Origin: Gracilibacillus sp. YIM 98692 | Lineage (GTDB): Bacteria > Bacillota > Bacilli > Bacillales > Amphibacillaceae | Reading direction: 5' to 3' | DNA: 64,000 nucleotides | Assembly: GCF_010993965.1 (NCBI RefSeq) | Contig: NZ_WIXM01000003.1 | Location: 62,001-126,000, forward strand | Shown here: positions 53,106-61,859 of the stretch, piece by piece | Position numbering within the stretch: position 1 is the stretch's first letter | Layout: every line of letters starts with the position of its first letter | Translations under genes and position numbers: made by a program | The notes under the pieces: generated by a model | Databases searched by the model: none | What the model saw: only the letters and a program-made list of their open reading frames with translations | What the model was told of the DNA's origin: nothing

Positions 53106-53684
53106 ATGAAACAATCCATAGAATTAACCAACGATCTCGAGGTGTCAAACAACGCCCATATTTTATATTTAAATGAAAATTCGGAAGACTATATTAATAA
53201 CTTAATAGCTTATATAAAAGCAGGAATAGAACGAAATCATCATGTTATTATTATAGAAAATCCTTTTATTTTTCAACAAGCAAAGCGAAAAATCAATCCA
53301 TCTTTGACAAACGAAAAGCAAAAGTTCATTCACCATGTTGATAACTATACGTTTTATCGTTGTTATAGAGATTTTCATATTGAAAGCATACTAGAACATT
53401 TTGGTAGTATCCTCGAACCCTTTTTTAAAAAAGAGTTGGAAGTTCGAACATGGGCACAAGTGGAATGGATGAAACAAGAGAACATTGAGAATATACTGGA
53501 AACATTCGAAAACACAGCTGACTGTAAAGTGAATGAATTAGGATTAATGTCCGTATGTGCTTATAATGCGAATAATATTTCCGCTTCTCTACAGACTTCC
53601 CTCATGCGAAACCATGAATATATTATGACTGACAAGGAATTATTTAAATCTACTTTATACAAAAGCTATGATATGAATGATTAA
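53106..53684 (+). CDS. MEDS-domain protein without DNA-binding domain
   Basis: 192 aa, a single MEDS domain: AHILYLNENSEDYINNLIAY, IKAGIERNHHVIIIE, RTWAQVEWMKQENIE and SVCAYNANNISASLQTSLMR then HEYIMTDKELFKSTLY. It parallels the C-terminal domain of the upstream regulator. ATG 53106 behind AGGGTG. MEDS proteins bind small ligands or sense redox state in other bacteria; here it may modulate the regulator. A terminator follows. Confidence 0.82.
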   Translation: MKQSIELTNDLEVSNNAHILYLNENSEDYINNLIAYIKAGIERNHHVIIIENPFIFQQAKRKINPSLTNEKQKFIHHVDNYTFYRCYRDFHIESILEHFGSILEPFFKKELEVRTWAQVEWMKQENIENILETFENTADCKVNELGLMSVCAYNANNISASLQTSLMRNHEYIMTDKELFKSTLYKSYDMND

Positions 53685-53685
53685 A

Positions 53686-53717
53686 AACCAAAAAGGTATG
53701 TCCTTTTTGGTTTTTCT
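53686..53717 (+). terminator. Terminator of the MEDS pair
   Basis: AAACCAAAAAGG / CCTTTTTGGTTTTTC stem. Confidence 0.85.
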
Positions 53718-53976
53718 ATTATATTTCAATTTTAATCCAATACCCTAATTTTCACCATATACGTTGGATTTTTTTTATGACAATTCCTTGACATTTGAAA
53801 TAATATTAGCTAGTTTTTCTTCCAATTCCATATTTGTCCATCTCTTATAATCTGGTAAACTTTTCTGTAGTGCATGATAACTACCACCCTCCTAATTGGT
53901 AAAAATAACATACTGATTGTTTCTATTACACGTGCTAGTCTTGAACATAGAAACCATCACAGGAGGTATACAAGTA

Positions 53977-54570
53977 ATGTTTTTAAATAAATTTGGAATT
54001 CTATTAACTAGTTTTATCATGGCCATTAGTTTCTTTATTCTTCCAACTGTTGCTAATGCGTACACCGTAAAAAGTGGAGATTCCCTATGGAAAATCGCTC
54101 AAAAAAATGGGGTTTCAGTGAATAGTCTCCAAAATATAAATAATCGCAATAGTTCTATTATTTATCCAGGTGAAGAACTTATCATTCCTTCAGCGATTTC
54201 ATCAGAAGATAAAGAACTAATGGCACGATTGGTACATGCCGAAGCAAAAGGTGAACCTTATGCGGGGAAAGTTGCCGTTGCGACGGTCATATTAAATAGA
54301 GTAGATCATGATAATTTTCCTAATTCCGTGAAAGGCGTTGTTTATGAAACGTATAGTAATGGAGCTCATTATGCCTTTAGTCCAGTGAAAAATGGACAAA
54401 TTAATAAAGCAGCAGATGCTGAAGCAAAGCAAGCTGTAGAGGAAGCTGTAGCCTACCGTGGACAGGGTCAAGGATCTACTTTCTTCTATAACCCTGACAT
54501 TTCTGAAAGCAAGTGGATTTTCAGCCGTGAAACAACGATTACCATCGGCAATCATGTATTCGCAAAATAA
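53977..54570 (+). CDS. Secreted LysM + SleB/CwlJ-type cell-wall hydrolase
   Basis: 198 aa. The start is the ATG at 53977 behind AGGAGG; the longer frame from 53917 has no site. Signal peptide to VANA (about residue 28), then one LysM repeat (YTVKSGDSLWKIAQKNGVSV to ELIIPS), then a Hydrolase_2 domain: LMARLVHAEAKGEPYAGKVA, VATVILNRVDH, GAHYAFSPV and FFYNPDIS. In this domain the Glu of HAEAKGEP is the likely catalytic residue. Related to SleB/CwlJ germination-type lytic enzymes. Monocistronic, convergent with the DUF3298 gene. Confidence 0.92.
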   Translation: MFLNKFGILLTSFIMAISFFILPTVANAYTVKSGDSLWKIAQKNGVSVNSLQNINNRNSSIIYPGEELIIPSAISSEDKELMARLVHAEAKGEPYAGKVAVATVILNRVDHDNFPNSVKGVVYETYSNGAHYAFSPVKNGQINKAADAEAKQAVEEAVAYRGQGQGSTFFYNPDISESKWIFSRETTITIGNHVFAK

Positions 54571-54597
54571 AGCCTGACGATCTTCGTCAGGCTTCTT
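54571..54597 (+). terminator. Terminator between convergent genes
   Basis: AAGCCTGACGA / TCGTCAGGCTT stem with T-rich right flank, reaching into the end of the next gene. Confidence 0.85.
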
Positions 54598-55264
54598 TAT
54601 ATACATCTTCCGGGACCTTGATTTCTTGGTTTCCGGATACATACGGGGCAATTTCATACTGTTGAAAAACTAACGTAATGCCATCATCGTTATAATAAAA
54701 AGCAGTATCTGCGTGTAACTTCACATCTTCTTTCTTTAAGTCAGGATAAAAAATATCTGGACGCTCAATCGCATATTCCCACACATATTCCTGAACATCT
54801 TTTCTTTGTTCTTCTGTTTTTAAAATATCGGTTAATACAACTCGTTTTCCTTCCTCCACATCATAGTTAAACGACTGAACGGTTGTATTCCCATGAGCTC
54901 CTCCGCTGAAAATGTAATTACTTGTTAAAATACTTAATTTAGGTGCTTTATTATATTTCACTTCATATTCCGTTTGGTAATCAGCTTTAAAATCATATTT
55001 TTTGGCCATTTTTTCATTTTGCTTATATTCCTTATAAGAATCCTTGATATATTGCAGTAATTGTTTATTGATCTTTTCTTCCATTTTTTCGTCTTTTACA
55101 TCACTAACTTGCGGATATTTCAATTGATCATTATCTTGATAAAAATCAGATTCTACTGTAGCGGTCGGACCCGTTTGTTCGTTTGCTAATATAGGGATGG
55201 AGCCGCTAACGACAGCCAATATAAGCACCGTTAAACTGATTGCACTGACTTTTTTCCAAAACAT
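54587..55264 (-). CDS. Secreted DUF3298/DUF4163 (RsiV-like) domain protein
   Basis: 225 aa. Start placed at ATG 55264 (AAAGGATG site); the frame from 55330 has none. A hydrophobic N-terminus (about 4-27) acts as signal or anchor. VKDEKMEEKINKQLLQYI, ILTSNYIFSGGAHGNTTVQS and FNYDVEEGKRVVLTDI show the DUF4163 plus DUF3298 pair found in RsiV and PdaC. YNDDGITLVFQQYEIAPYVS is the DUF3298 end. No sigma factor gene is adjacent, so an anti-sigma role is not supported. Likely a surface or cell-wall protein. Confidence 0.82.
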   Translation of the reverse strand: MFWKKVSAISLTVLILAVVSGSIPILANEQTGPTATVESDFYQDNDQLKYPQVSDVKDEKMEEKINKQLLQYIKDSYKEYKQNEKMAKKYDFKADYQTEYEVKYNKAPKLSILTSNYIFSGGAHGNTTVQSFNYDVEEGKRVVLTDILKTEEQRKDVQEYVWEYAIERPDIFYPDLKKEDVKLHADTAFYYNDDGITLVFQQYEIAPYVSGNQEIKVPEDVYKEA

Positions 55265-55512
55265 TTGGGCACATCCTTTCGGCATAAGGGTTTCATATAT
55301 CTTTAGGATGTACTTTTTTGCTTGGTTCATACCATTATTTTTCCGCTAGGTCTTGATCATACTTTGTAATGCTATTGATTTCCGCTTAATAAAAGTTTTT
55401 ATGTAAAAATTCATTGCTTCTCCCCCTTTTCCTTCAAACATTAAAAATGGCTCCCTCAACCTGTCGATCTATGTTACAATTTTTCACATAGAGGACATAC
55501 GGGGGTTTTTAT

Positions 55513-56238
55513 ATGGGACGAAAAGGGAAAATGCAAGATGCTGTTATAGAAAGTGATTATTTGGGTGAATCGATGACAATCAAATGGTATTTGCCTGAAG
55601 ACTTTACACCGTTTCGAGATTATCAACTTTGCATTATGCACGATGGAGATGATTATTTTCAAATGGGACGAGTGGCTACGTTAAGTGATCAATTACATGA
55701 AGAAATGGAAATCGAGCCAACGATTTTTATTGGTCTTCATTATCAAGATCGATTTGATCGTCAACAAAAATACCATCCGAACGGTAAACAGCAAAAAGCG
55801 TATATTTCCTTTCTTATTAAGGAAGCATTGCCTTTTGTAGAGGATCAATTACACTTAAATCCGCTAGCTAGTCAGCGTGCCTTAATGGGCGATTCATTAG
55901 CTGGTACTTTATCGTTTATGGTTGCGACACAATACTCTCATACATTTGGCAAAGTAATCATGCAGTCTCCATTGGTCAATGATAAAGTGCTAGAACGAGC
56001 TGAATCGGCTAATCAATGGAATCACTTAGAAATGTATCATTCAATCGGAACTCAAGAAACGGAAGTAAAAACTACTTCAGGAGAAAAAGCGGATTTTTTA
56101 ACTCCGAATCGTAACTTACAGGAATTATTAGCCCCACTGGTAAATGGCTATACATATGAAGAATTTAATGGAAATCATACTTGGAAGTACTGGCAAAAAG
56201 ACATGAAAAATATTTTAGTGCAGATGTTTGGGATATAA
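55513..56238 (+). CDS. yjcH: Putative esterase, YjcH-like alpha/beta hydrolase
   Basis: 241 aa esterase D-type alpha/beta hydrolase. LCIMHDGDDYFQMGR near residue 37, the nucleophile elbow ALMGDSLAGTLSFM with Ser near 127, and the late His in FNGNHTWKYWQKD. The same order (yjcH-like then yjcF-like) is seen near B. subtilis yjcFGH, although yjcG is absent. Substrate unknown. It ends 17 bp before the GNAT gene. Confidence 0.85.
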   Translation: MGRKGKMQDAVIESDYLGESMTIKWYLPEDFTPFRDYQLCIMHDGDDYFQMGRVATLSDQLHEEMEIEPTIFIGLHYQDRFDRQQKYHPNGKQQKAYISFLIKEALPFVEDQLHLNPLASQRALMGDSLAGTLSFMVATQYSHTFGKVIMQSPLVNDKVLERAESANQWNHLEMYHSIGTQETEVKTTSGEKADFLTPNRNLQELLAPLVNGYTYEEFNGNHTWKYWQKDMKNILVQMFGI

Positions 56239-56255
56239 GTAAAGGAGTAAGAAGC

Positions 56256-56678
56256 ATGGATATTACAATAGCAGAAAATGAAAAACAGAAAGAAGATGCT
56301 TATCAAGTTCGTTTTAAAGTGTTTGTCGAGGAGCAAAAGGTACCAGAAAACATAGAAATTGATGAATTAGAAGAAGAAGCCATCCACTTTGTCGGATATA
56401 ATGAAGATAAACCAATTGCAGCCAGCCGTATGCGGTTAGCAGAAGACTATGGTAAAATGGAGCGAATTTGTGTGTTGAACGAATTCCGTGCGCAAGGTTA
56501 TGGAAAAGATATATTATTATTTATGGAGAAGATAGCAAAACAAAAAGGAATTCATACAGCAAAGCTAAATGCGCAAACGCAAGCAGAAGGATTTTATCAG
56601 CAGTTGGGGTATCAGACGACTTCTGAAGAATTTTTGGATGCGAACATCCCTCATGTTACCATGACAAAAGAAATTTAA
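56256..56678 (+). CDS. yjcF: GNAT-family acetyltransferase, YjcF-like
   Basis: 140 aa. Start at ATG 56256 (AAGGAG site). RFKVFVEEQKVPENIEIDEL and then MERICVLNEFRAQGYGKDIL with the R/Q-x-x-G-x-G/A acetyl-CoA loop mark the YjcF subgroup. Ends with YQTTSEEFLDANIPHVTM as in this family. Target unknown. Operon with the esterase. Confidence 0.88.
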   Translation: MDITIAENEKQKEDAYQVRFKVFVEEQKVPENIEIDELEEEAIHFVGYNEDKPIAASRMRLAEDYGKMERICVLNEFRAQGYGKDILLFMEKIAKQKGIHTAKLNAQTQAEGFYQQLGYQTTSEEFLDANIPHVTMTKEI

Positions 56679-56753
56679 GCGATTTTTCATGTATGGTTTT
56701 GTCTTATCTTGTCTATCCTTATAAAAGAATGGTAGACGGAGGTAGGAGAAACC

Positions 56754-57431
56754 ATGAATGATGCAGGGTCTATTTTTATTGAAACCATTTTTGGATTTGC
56801 TCTGTTATTTGTTTTAACAAAGTTTTTAGGGAAGACGCAAATTAGGCAATTAACAGCATTTGACTTTATTTCTGCCCTTATTTTAGGGGAACTTGTTGGA
56901 AATGCATTATATGATGATGAAGTAGGTCTCTTTCATATTGGATTTGCGATTTTAATATGGGGATTATTACTTTATTTAACAGAGTTGGCAACTCAAAAGT
57001 TTAAGAAGAGTCGCTCCATACTAGAAGGTAGACCATCTATTGTTATTCACAAAGGGAAACTGCAACGCGAAGAAATGAGAAAAGGCAAATTGGATATGAA
57101 TCAACTTTTGCATTTATTAAGGTCAAAAGATGTATTCTCCGTGCAAGAGGTAGATTACGCTATTTTAGAAACAGATGGAACGGTTTCCGTCCTTCGAAAA
57201 ACACAATATCAAACGCCACATAAAAAAGATTTTAATATGCCTTTAGAGGGTATAGTCATGCCATTTATGTTAATTAATGATGGAGAAGTAATTTATGATA
57301 ACCTTCGAGAAATAGGATATGACAAAAATTGGCTCATGTCAGAACTTAGAAAACAAGAGGTAAAATCTATAAAAGAAGTCTTTTACGCAGAATACGCAAC
57401 TAATGAAGGGCTTTATATACAAGGATATTAA
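56754..57431 (+). CDS. DUF421 family membrane protein (YetF/YrbG-like)
   Basis: 225 aa. Three N-terminal membrane segments (about 8-95) including KFLGKTQIRQLTAFDF, which is diagnostic of DUF421, followed by a cytoplasmic domain: SILEGRPSIVIHKGKLQREE, LLHLLRSKDVFSVQEVDYAI and LETDGTVSVLRK. Several family members are sporulation- or germination-linked in Bacillus. GGAGG start site; own terminator. Confidence 0.9.
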   Translation: MNDAGSIFIETIFGFALLFVLTKFLGKTQIRQLTAFDFISALILGELVGNALYDDEVGLFHIGFAILIWGLLLYLTELATQKFKKSRSILEGRPSIVIHKGKLQREEMRKGKLDMNQLLHLLRSKDVFSVQEVDYAILETDGTVSVLRKTQYQTPHKKDFNMPLEGIVMPFMLINDGEVIYDNLREIGYDKNWLMSELRKQEVKSIKEVFYAEYATNEGLYIQGY

Positions 57432-57432
57432 G

Positions 57433-57458
57433 TCAGGCAGCACTTCACTGCCTGGCTA
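57433..57458 (+). terminator. Terminator of the DUF421 gene
   Basis: GTCAGGCAG / CTGCCTGGC stem followed by TATATTTTT. Confidence 0.8.
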
Positions 57459-57740
57459 TATTTTTGCCTGAAACTTTCTGCCTTTACCTGTTATTTCAGC
57501 ATACCATTTTTCTTGTGCTTTAAAATGATTGGTTTGATATAATAATGTATTATTTGGATGTTTTCTAGGAGTGGATGAACTTGTAGGAGTTTTAGCCTGA
57601 TGTTGTTCTTCGCGTTTATATTGCATATTGAATGGAACAGGATATAACTTTTCAATAATAAAAGGATCTGGTTGGTCTCGTGTTACTCGCTTTTGATACT
57701 GCTGATAAGTTGTATGTTGAATCGGCATAATGTATCCCAC
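57456..57740 (-). CDS. Hypothetical protein, about 94 aa
   Basis: Start uncertain: GTG 57740 is favoured because GGGAGGGG is 4-5 bp before it; ATG 57728 and ATG 57794 are alternatives. Soluble and basic, with IQHTTYQQYQKRVTRDQPDP, LYPVPFNMQYKRE and KAQEKWYAEITGKGRKF. Not recognised; small Tyr/Gln-rich proteins near cot genes are often spore-associated. Overlaps the DUF421 terminator. Confidence 0.6.
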   Translation of the reverse strand: MGYIMPIQHTTYQQYQKRVTRDQPDPFIIEKLYPVPFNMQYKREEQHQAKTPTSSSTPRKHPNNTLLYQTNHFKAQEKWYAEITGKGRKFQAKI

Positions 57741-57872
57741 ATTACCCCTCCCTTTTATACTTAATATACCCATATTTTCGTACATTAAATCCATTTTGTG
57801 GGGGTATATAGTATATAAATGTATGCGATTTCTCTAACATTTATGAAAGAAAACTTGGCGATTGAGATAAAT

Positions 57873-57907
57873 AAAACAGATAGCTTTATTAAAAAGCTAT
57901 CTGTTTT
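57873..57907 (-). terminator. Terminator of the 73-aa gene
   Basis: AAAACAGATAGCTTT / AAAGCTATCTGTTTT stem with TTATTTAT on the minus side; an R2-like AAAACTTGGCGATTG lies next to it at 57849. Confidence 0.85.
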
Positions 57908-57912
57908 ATCTT

Positions 57913-58134
57913 TTATAGCCAAGAAAAAGGGTGACGCTCATCGTCATCTTTTTTATCATCATCAAAGTGATCTTCATCATCCAATTTTTCCTTCACATCA
58001 TGTACATCCTCTATTTCTTCTTGACGTTGTCTTGGACCAAAAAATGGGTCATGACGACGTTTAGGTTCGATGTAAACATTATCTGCCTTGATCACTAAAT
58101 CCTTCACATGGATTTCTTTTTTCTTTTCAGACAC
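57913..58134 (-). CDS. Small acidic hypothetical protein
   Basis: 73 aa from the GTG at 58134 (AAGGAG 8 bp before); a GTG three codons earlier is too close to that site. MSEKKKEIHVKDLVIKADNV then EPKRRHDPFFGPRQRQEE and a run of Asp/Glu/Lys, ending HPFSWL. Highly charged. No function known; it lies in the cotO-cotZ neighbourhood and may be spore-related. Confidence 0.65.
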   Translation of the reverse strand: MSEKKKEIHVKDLVIKADNVYIEPKRRHDPFFGPRQRQEEIEDVHDVKEKLDDEDHFDDDKKDDDERHPFSWL

Positions 58135-58228
58135 CTTTTTCACTCCTTCACTGTACTAATCCATTAAACAAGATCAATATATCCTATGCCTTAGCATAAA
58201 AATAGTTACTTATACTAAAAACAGTCAT

Positions 58229-58708
58229 TTAAAATCCAACTAATTCAATTTCTTCGATTTGTTCCAATGATATTGAGCTGGAAGTGGACTTACTGCCCAT
58301 TTGTATGAATACTTCGTCGCCCTCTTGATCAAGAATATATCCGAAATAAGTCTTTTTATCTGTAACGATTTTACACTTCGCTCTAGGTACGTGAAATGGC
58401 TTTTCAGTAAAATAACTTACTTTTTCCTGCACAGTCATATCTTGAAAACGTTTTTTCTCCTTTTCATCCACTTCTTCTTGTACTATTTCTTCTACTGCTT
58501 CTTCTTTTTCGTCCTGTCTCCTTTTTCTTTTCTTATTGCGAGGTGTAACGGTTGTTATACTCTGTTGTTCACTCTCCGCTAAATTCGTTTTCGCTTTCGT
58601 TTTAGTTTTATTGTTGGATTTGAACACATGCTGCATGTAAGCGTTTGGTTCAACAAAATCTGGTTGATCTACGTATATTTTAGGAATATGTGTACGCCTT
58701 TTTGCCAC
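58229..58708 (-). CDS. cotO: Spore coat protein CotO-like
   Basis: 159 aa from the GTG at 58708, with GAAGGGGG before it. The longer frame from 58753 is excluded because the sigma-K-like promoter lies within it. KRRTHIPKIYVDQPDFVEPN and AYMQHVF resemble the CotO N-terminus. A basic/acidic low-complexity middle (about 40-95) and the conserved end FTEKPFHVPRAKCKIVTDKK, GYILDQEGDEVFIQM follow. CotO acts in assembly of the outer spore coat in B. subtilis. Divergent from cotZ, as expected for the cot cluster. Confidence 0.8.
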   Translation of the reverse strand: MAKRRTHIPKIYVDQPDFVEPNAYMQHVFKSNNKTKTKAKTNLAESEQQSITTVTPRNKKRKRRQDEKEEAVEEIVQEEVDEKEKKRFQDMTVQEKVSYFTEKPFHVPRAKCKIVTDKKTYFGYILDQEGDEVFIQMGSKSTSSSISLEQIEEIELVGF

Positions 58709-58741
58709 GCCAATTCCCCCTTCATCCATTTCTGATAATGT

Positions 58742-58768
58742 AATTATATGCACCTGCCTACTAGATGT
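58742..58768 (-). promoter_or_regulatory. Sigma-K-like promoter of cotO
   Basis: AC, 16 bp, CATATAATT (one mismatch to CATANNNTA), 34 bp before the GTG start. Confidence 0.6.
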
Positions 58769-58815
58769 GAGAAAAAAGTTTTGAATCTAATTTAAAAACC
58801 GTGTCATTTGTCTAT

Positions 58816-58842
58816 ACGCATTTTACCTTTATTCATACATTA
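58816..58842 (+). promoter_or_regulatory. Sigma-K promoter of cotZ
   Basis: AC, 16 bp, CATACATTA, an exact match to the sigma-K pattern, 44 bp before the ATG. It serves as an internal reference for the similar promoters near 35.9 and 40.3 kb. Confidence 0.75.
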
Positions 58843-58885
58843 TTACTGTTAAAGAAATCTTATTGAATGAGGAGTGTAATAATAT

Positions 58886-59329
58886 ATGAAGCGCGAAAAT
58901 TGTGTATGCGAAGTGGTAGAAGCAATTGCTAATGCGCAAGATGATGTTTTAGACCAGCATTGTGATATTAGCTGTCATCGATCCATCCAGAGTCTTGTTT
59001 CCCCAGGAGCAGGAAAAGGTTTAGACACGGTGCCTTTCATGTTATTCGGTGAGAAAGGAAAGCCATTTAAAGGAGTAGGTGTTGAAGTAGAGCATAATGG
59101 CTCGCCTAAATTTGAATGTGTAGAAAGCTTTATCTTCCGTGTGAATGAAGTAGATGATTGCTGTGCAGTACTTGAATTACTCATTTTTGATGGCGAAACA
59201 CATGCTGGCCATGACCCTTGTGATCAATTAGGTCACGTAGCAGATCTTGAACGTACAGGTATCTGTATCACAGTTGATTTAGAATGCTTCTGTGCTATTA
59301 CTTGTTTACCAGCAGTTTCTGTATTGTAA
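58886..59329 (+). CDS. cotZ: Spore outer coat/crust protein CotZ/CotY-like
   Basis: 147 aa, cysteine-rich: NCVCEVVEAIANAQDDVLDQ then HCDISCHRSIQSL at the start, the central VPFMLFGEKGKPFKGVG, and FIFRVNEVDDCCAVLELLIF, ending LECFCAITCLPAV. This is the CotZ/CotY/ExsY family, which self-assembles into the disulfide-linked crust or exosporium base layer. ATG behind GAGGAG. Its promoter, cotO neighbour and family all point to mother-cell expression. Confidence 0.93.
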   Translation: MKRENCVCEVVEAIANAQDDVLDQHCDISCHRSIQSLVSPGAGKGLDTVPFMLFGEKGKPFKGVGVEVEHNGSPKFECVESFIFRVNEVDDCCAVLELLIFDGETHAGHDPCDQLGHVADLERTGICITVDLECFCAITCLPAVSVL

Positions 59330-59376
59330 AAGAAAGGAATCAGCATAAAAGGGAATAGTATATGCGTTGTTCTAAA

Positions 59377-59410
59377 AACTCTTTCACTGTTTTAGTGAAA
59401 GAGTTTTTTC
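59377..59410 (+). terminator. Terminator of cotZ
   Basis: AACTCTTTCACT / AGTGAAAGAGTTTTTTC stem. Confidence 0.9.
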
Positions 59411-59624
59411 TATACTAGTGTTTTGTACTTGTGTTTCAATTTGAATCTTGGTAAAATGCAAATCGTTGTGAAAAAAAGATTCCATATCTGCCCAATTTAA
59501 TGGTAAATTTTTCTCTTTATGCGGAAATTGACGAATTTTTGCATACTTCTATCTATAATGGGTAAAGGTATATTGTGCACTCATCGAGATACTAGAAAAA
59601 AACATAATAGGAAAGGATGATTAT

Positions 59625-61160
59625 ATGAAGAATGTAACCAGAGTATTTTATATTTCACTAGCTATTTCTGTTTTATTTATCATTTGGGGGATAATTCCTG
59701 CAGATGTTTGGCCAAATTGGAACCTAGATACGGTAACTTCAGCCATTCAGGGATTTTTAGTAACTCGTTTTGGTTGGTTTTATTTACTTGTTACAACAGC
59801 TTTTTTAATTTTTGCGATTTTCTTAATTGTTTCTAAGTATGGGAATATAGTTTTAGGCAAAGATGGAGACAAACCAGAATATAACTACTTGACATGGTTT
59901 GGTATGTTGTTCAGTGCTGGTATGGGAATCGGTTTAGTTTTCTGGGGTGCAGCAGAACCAATCTGGCATTTAACCTCACCACCGTATGCAACCGAATCAG
60001 AAGCAGAAGCAGCACGCACTGCAATGCAATACAGCTTTTTCCACTGGGGCTTTCACCCATGGGCCGTGTATGCAACATTAGCACTTGCTCTTGCTTACTT
60101 TCAATTTAGAAAGGACGAGCCTGGACTTATTAGCAGTACATTAAAACCACTTTATGGAAATAAAATGGATGGCGGTTATGGTACTCTAATCAACGTTATT
60201 GCTGTATTTGCTACCGTATTTGGTGTAGCAACATCTTTAGGTTTAGGTGCACAACAAATCGGAAGTGGGATTGAATTTATTTCTGCTAACATCGTAAATG
60301 ACATTGGCACACAATTACTAATTATAGTAGTTGTTACGGTTTTATATATGATTTCTGCCTTAACTGGTTTAAATCGAGGAATCAAATACTTAAGTACGAC
60401 AAACATCGTATTAGCGATTTTACTAATGTTTTTCTTACTATTTACGGGACCTACGAATTTCATCATGAACTTCTTTACAACAACCTTAGGTTCTTATATA
60501 TCGAATTTACCTGAAATGAGCTTTCGTATGGCTCCATTTAATGAAGAAAATGCCACCTGGTTAGAAAGTTGGACTATCTTCTATTGGGCATGGTGGATTG
60601 CATGGGCACCATTTGTTGGTATGTTTATTGCTCGTGTATCTCGTGGCCGAACAGTACGTGAATTTGTTATTGGAGTATTATTAGTCCCAACAATTTTTGG
60701 CGGTTTGTGGTTTAGTGTATTTGGCGGATCTGCTATTCAATTACAAATGAATGAAGGTATTGATATCGCACAAATTATGACAGACAATGGATCTGAAGCA
60801 GCATTATTCACAGTATTAGAAAACTTCCCATTAACGGTAGTGATGGCAACATTAGCGATTCTTTTGATTAGTACATTTTTCATTACATCAGCAGACTCTG
60901 CTACTTTCGTATTGGGGATGCAAACAACAAATGGTCACTTGAACCCTGATATTAAAGTAAAAGTAGCATGGGGTGTTGTACAATCTGGTACAGCTGCGGT
61001 TTTACTATGGCAAGGTGGTCTTGGTGCATTGCAAACAGCTTCCATTATTGCAGCTTTTCCATTTGCGATCATCATGATAATGATCATTTTCTCTATCTTC
61101 AAAGCATTTCGAGAAGAAGCTCGTCACTATCAATTAAAACGTCGTAAAAGAGAATCCTAA
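59625..61160 (+). CDS. opuD: Glycine betaine transporter, BCCT family (OpuD-like)
   Basis: 511 aa with twelve predicted membrane helices. Landmarks: WFGMLFSAGMGIGLVFWGAA, FFHWGFHPWAVYATLALALA and the family signature FYWAWWIAWAPFVGMFIARV then SRGRTVREF, carrying the Trp-rich substrate box. These sodium-coupled carriers import glycine betaine and related osmolytes; OpuD/BetL of Bacillales are the closest known. Short charged C-terminus. Start behind AAAGGATGA. Confidence 0.93.
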   Translation: MKNVTRVFYISLAISVLFIIWGIIPADVWPNWNLDTVTSAIQGFLVTRFGWFYLLVTTAFLIFAIFLIVSKYGNIVLGKDGDKPEYNYLTWFGMLFSAGMGIGLVFWGAAEPIWHLTSPPYATESEAEAARTAMQYSFFHWGFHPWAVYATLALALAYFQFRKDEPGLISSTLKPLYGNKMDGGYGTLINVIAVFATVFGVATSLGLGAQQIGSGIEFISANIVNDIGTQLLIIVVVTVLYMISALTGLNRGIKYLSTTNIVLAILLMFFLLFTGPTNFIMNFFTTTLGSYISNLPEMSFRMAPFNEENATWLESWTIFYWAWWIAWAPFVGMFIARVSRGRTVREFVIGVLLVPTIFGGLWFSVFGGSAIQLQMNEGIDIAQIMTDNGSEAALFTVLENFPLTVVMATLAILLISTFFITSADSATFVLGMQTTNGHLNPDIKVKVAWGVVQSGTAAVLLWQGGLGALQTASIIAAFPFAIIMIMIIFSIFKAFREEARHYQLKRRKRES

Positions 61161-61166
61161 AATTTT

Positions 61167-61202
61167 AAAATCCCTTATTGTATAATAACAATAAGGGATT
61201 TT
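61167..61202 (+). terminator. Terminator between opuD and the DCC-family gene
   Basis: AAAATCCCTTATTG / CAATAAGGGATTTT stem between convergent genes. Confidence 0.9.
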
Positions 61203-61593
61203 AATCTAAGAATCGATCTTTGTCTCCTGGTTTTGGAATCATGCATGTAGTATTTTTTCCGAATAATTTATAGCGATTGTTTGCGATAAGATCATAGAGC
61301 CAATCACGGATGATGCGAGGGAAAATAATGCAAAAATAAAAGTAACGCAAAGGACTATTTAAGATTTTTGCTATTTTTAATGCCGCTGTAGACTTTGTAA
61401 AGTACTCATTGTCCTCAAGTAATAGGATACTGTCTATATCGCTAGGTATTTGATACTGAGTGATAAGTTCTTGACCTTTTTCACTTTGTAACGATGCAAA
61501 TTGAAATTGATGATGTGGATCTCTTTTCATGATGAACTGGACACTCTGATTACATAAATTACAAACACCATCAAACAAAATGATTTTTTTCAA
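61201..61593 (-). CDS. DCC-family thiol-disulfide oxidoreductase (DUF393, YuxK-like)
   Basis: 130 aa. The CxxC-type site IILFDGVCNLCNQSVQFI names the DCC family; R-D and L-ALKI-KIL follow, and it ends KNTTCMIPKPGDKDRFLD. Probably a soluble redox protein; substrate unknown. The TTG at 61593 is favoured, 9 bp after AAAGG; the ATG at 61602 abuts that site. Convergent with opuD. Confidence 0.85.
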   Translation of the reverse strand: MKKIILFDGVCNLCNQSVQFIMKRDPHHQFQFASLQSEKGQELITQYQIPSDIDSILLLEDNEYFTKSTAALKIAKILNSPLRYFYFCIIFPRIIRDWLYDLIANNRYKLFGKNTTCMIPKPGDKDRFLD

Positions 61594-61680
61594 TACCCTC
61601 ATCCTTTTGTATTTGGTTACATGTCAAATCTGGTGAAATAGAACAAAATAAGATACAAAATCAACGTTTATACATTCATT

Positions 61681-61735
61681 TTATCACGATAAACAATCGT
61701 TCGTAAGACCCCACTGATGGAAACCTCTCTTTATA
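61681..61735 (-). repeat. Intergenic repeat family R1, copy 4 (internally deleted)
   Basis: Only the two ends remain: TATCACGATAAACAATCG then TCGTAAGACCCCAC, fused to TGATGGAAACCTCTCTTTAT. These correspond to the right and left ends of copies 1 and 2 read in reverse. Confidence 0.7.
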
Positions 61736-61750
61736 ATTTTTATCTACTAA

Positions 61751-61784
61751 AAAAACAGCCGCTTGCTTGAAATAGCGACTGTTT
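61751..61784 (-). terminator. Terminator of fabI
   Basis: Minus-strand AAACAGTCGC / GCGGCTGTTTTTTT stem with one G-T pair. Confidence 0.75.
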
Positions 61785-61859
61785 CTTCATTGATACCGGT
61801 TCAGCTCCCAGCTTTTTCTGTCAGGAACCTCCCCTTTTTGCTTTCACTCATTACAACAA

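Noticed and set aside
53770-53890. Minus-strand frame ending KRWTNMELEEKLANIISN before the LysM gene
   Set aside because: Closed by a stop just upstream with no start codon; at most a tiny remnant, too weak to annotate.
59530-59565. TTGACG and TATAAT upstream of opuD as a sigma-A promoter
   Set aside because: Spacing is 20 bp, too long for a standard promoter, so the start site is left open.
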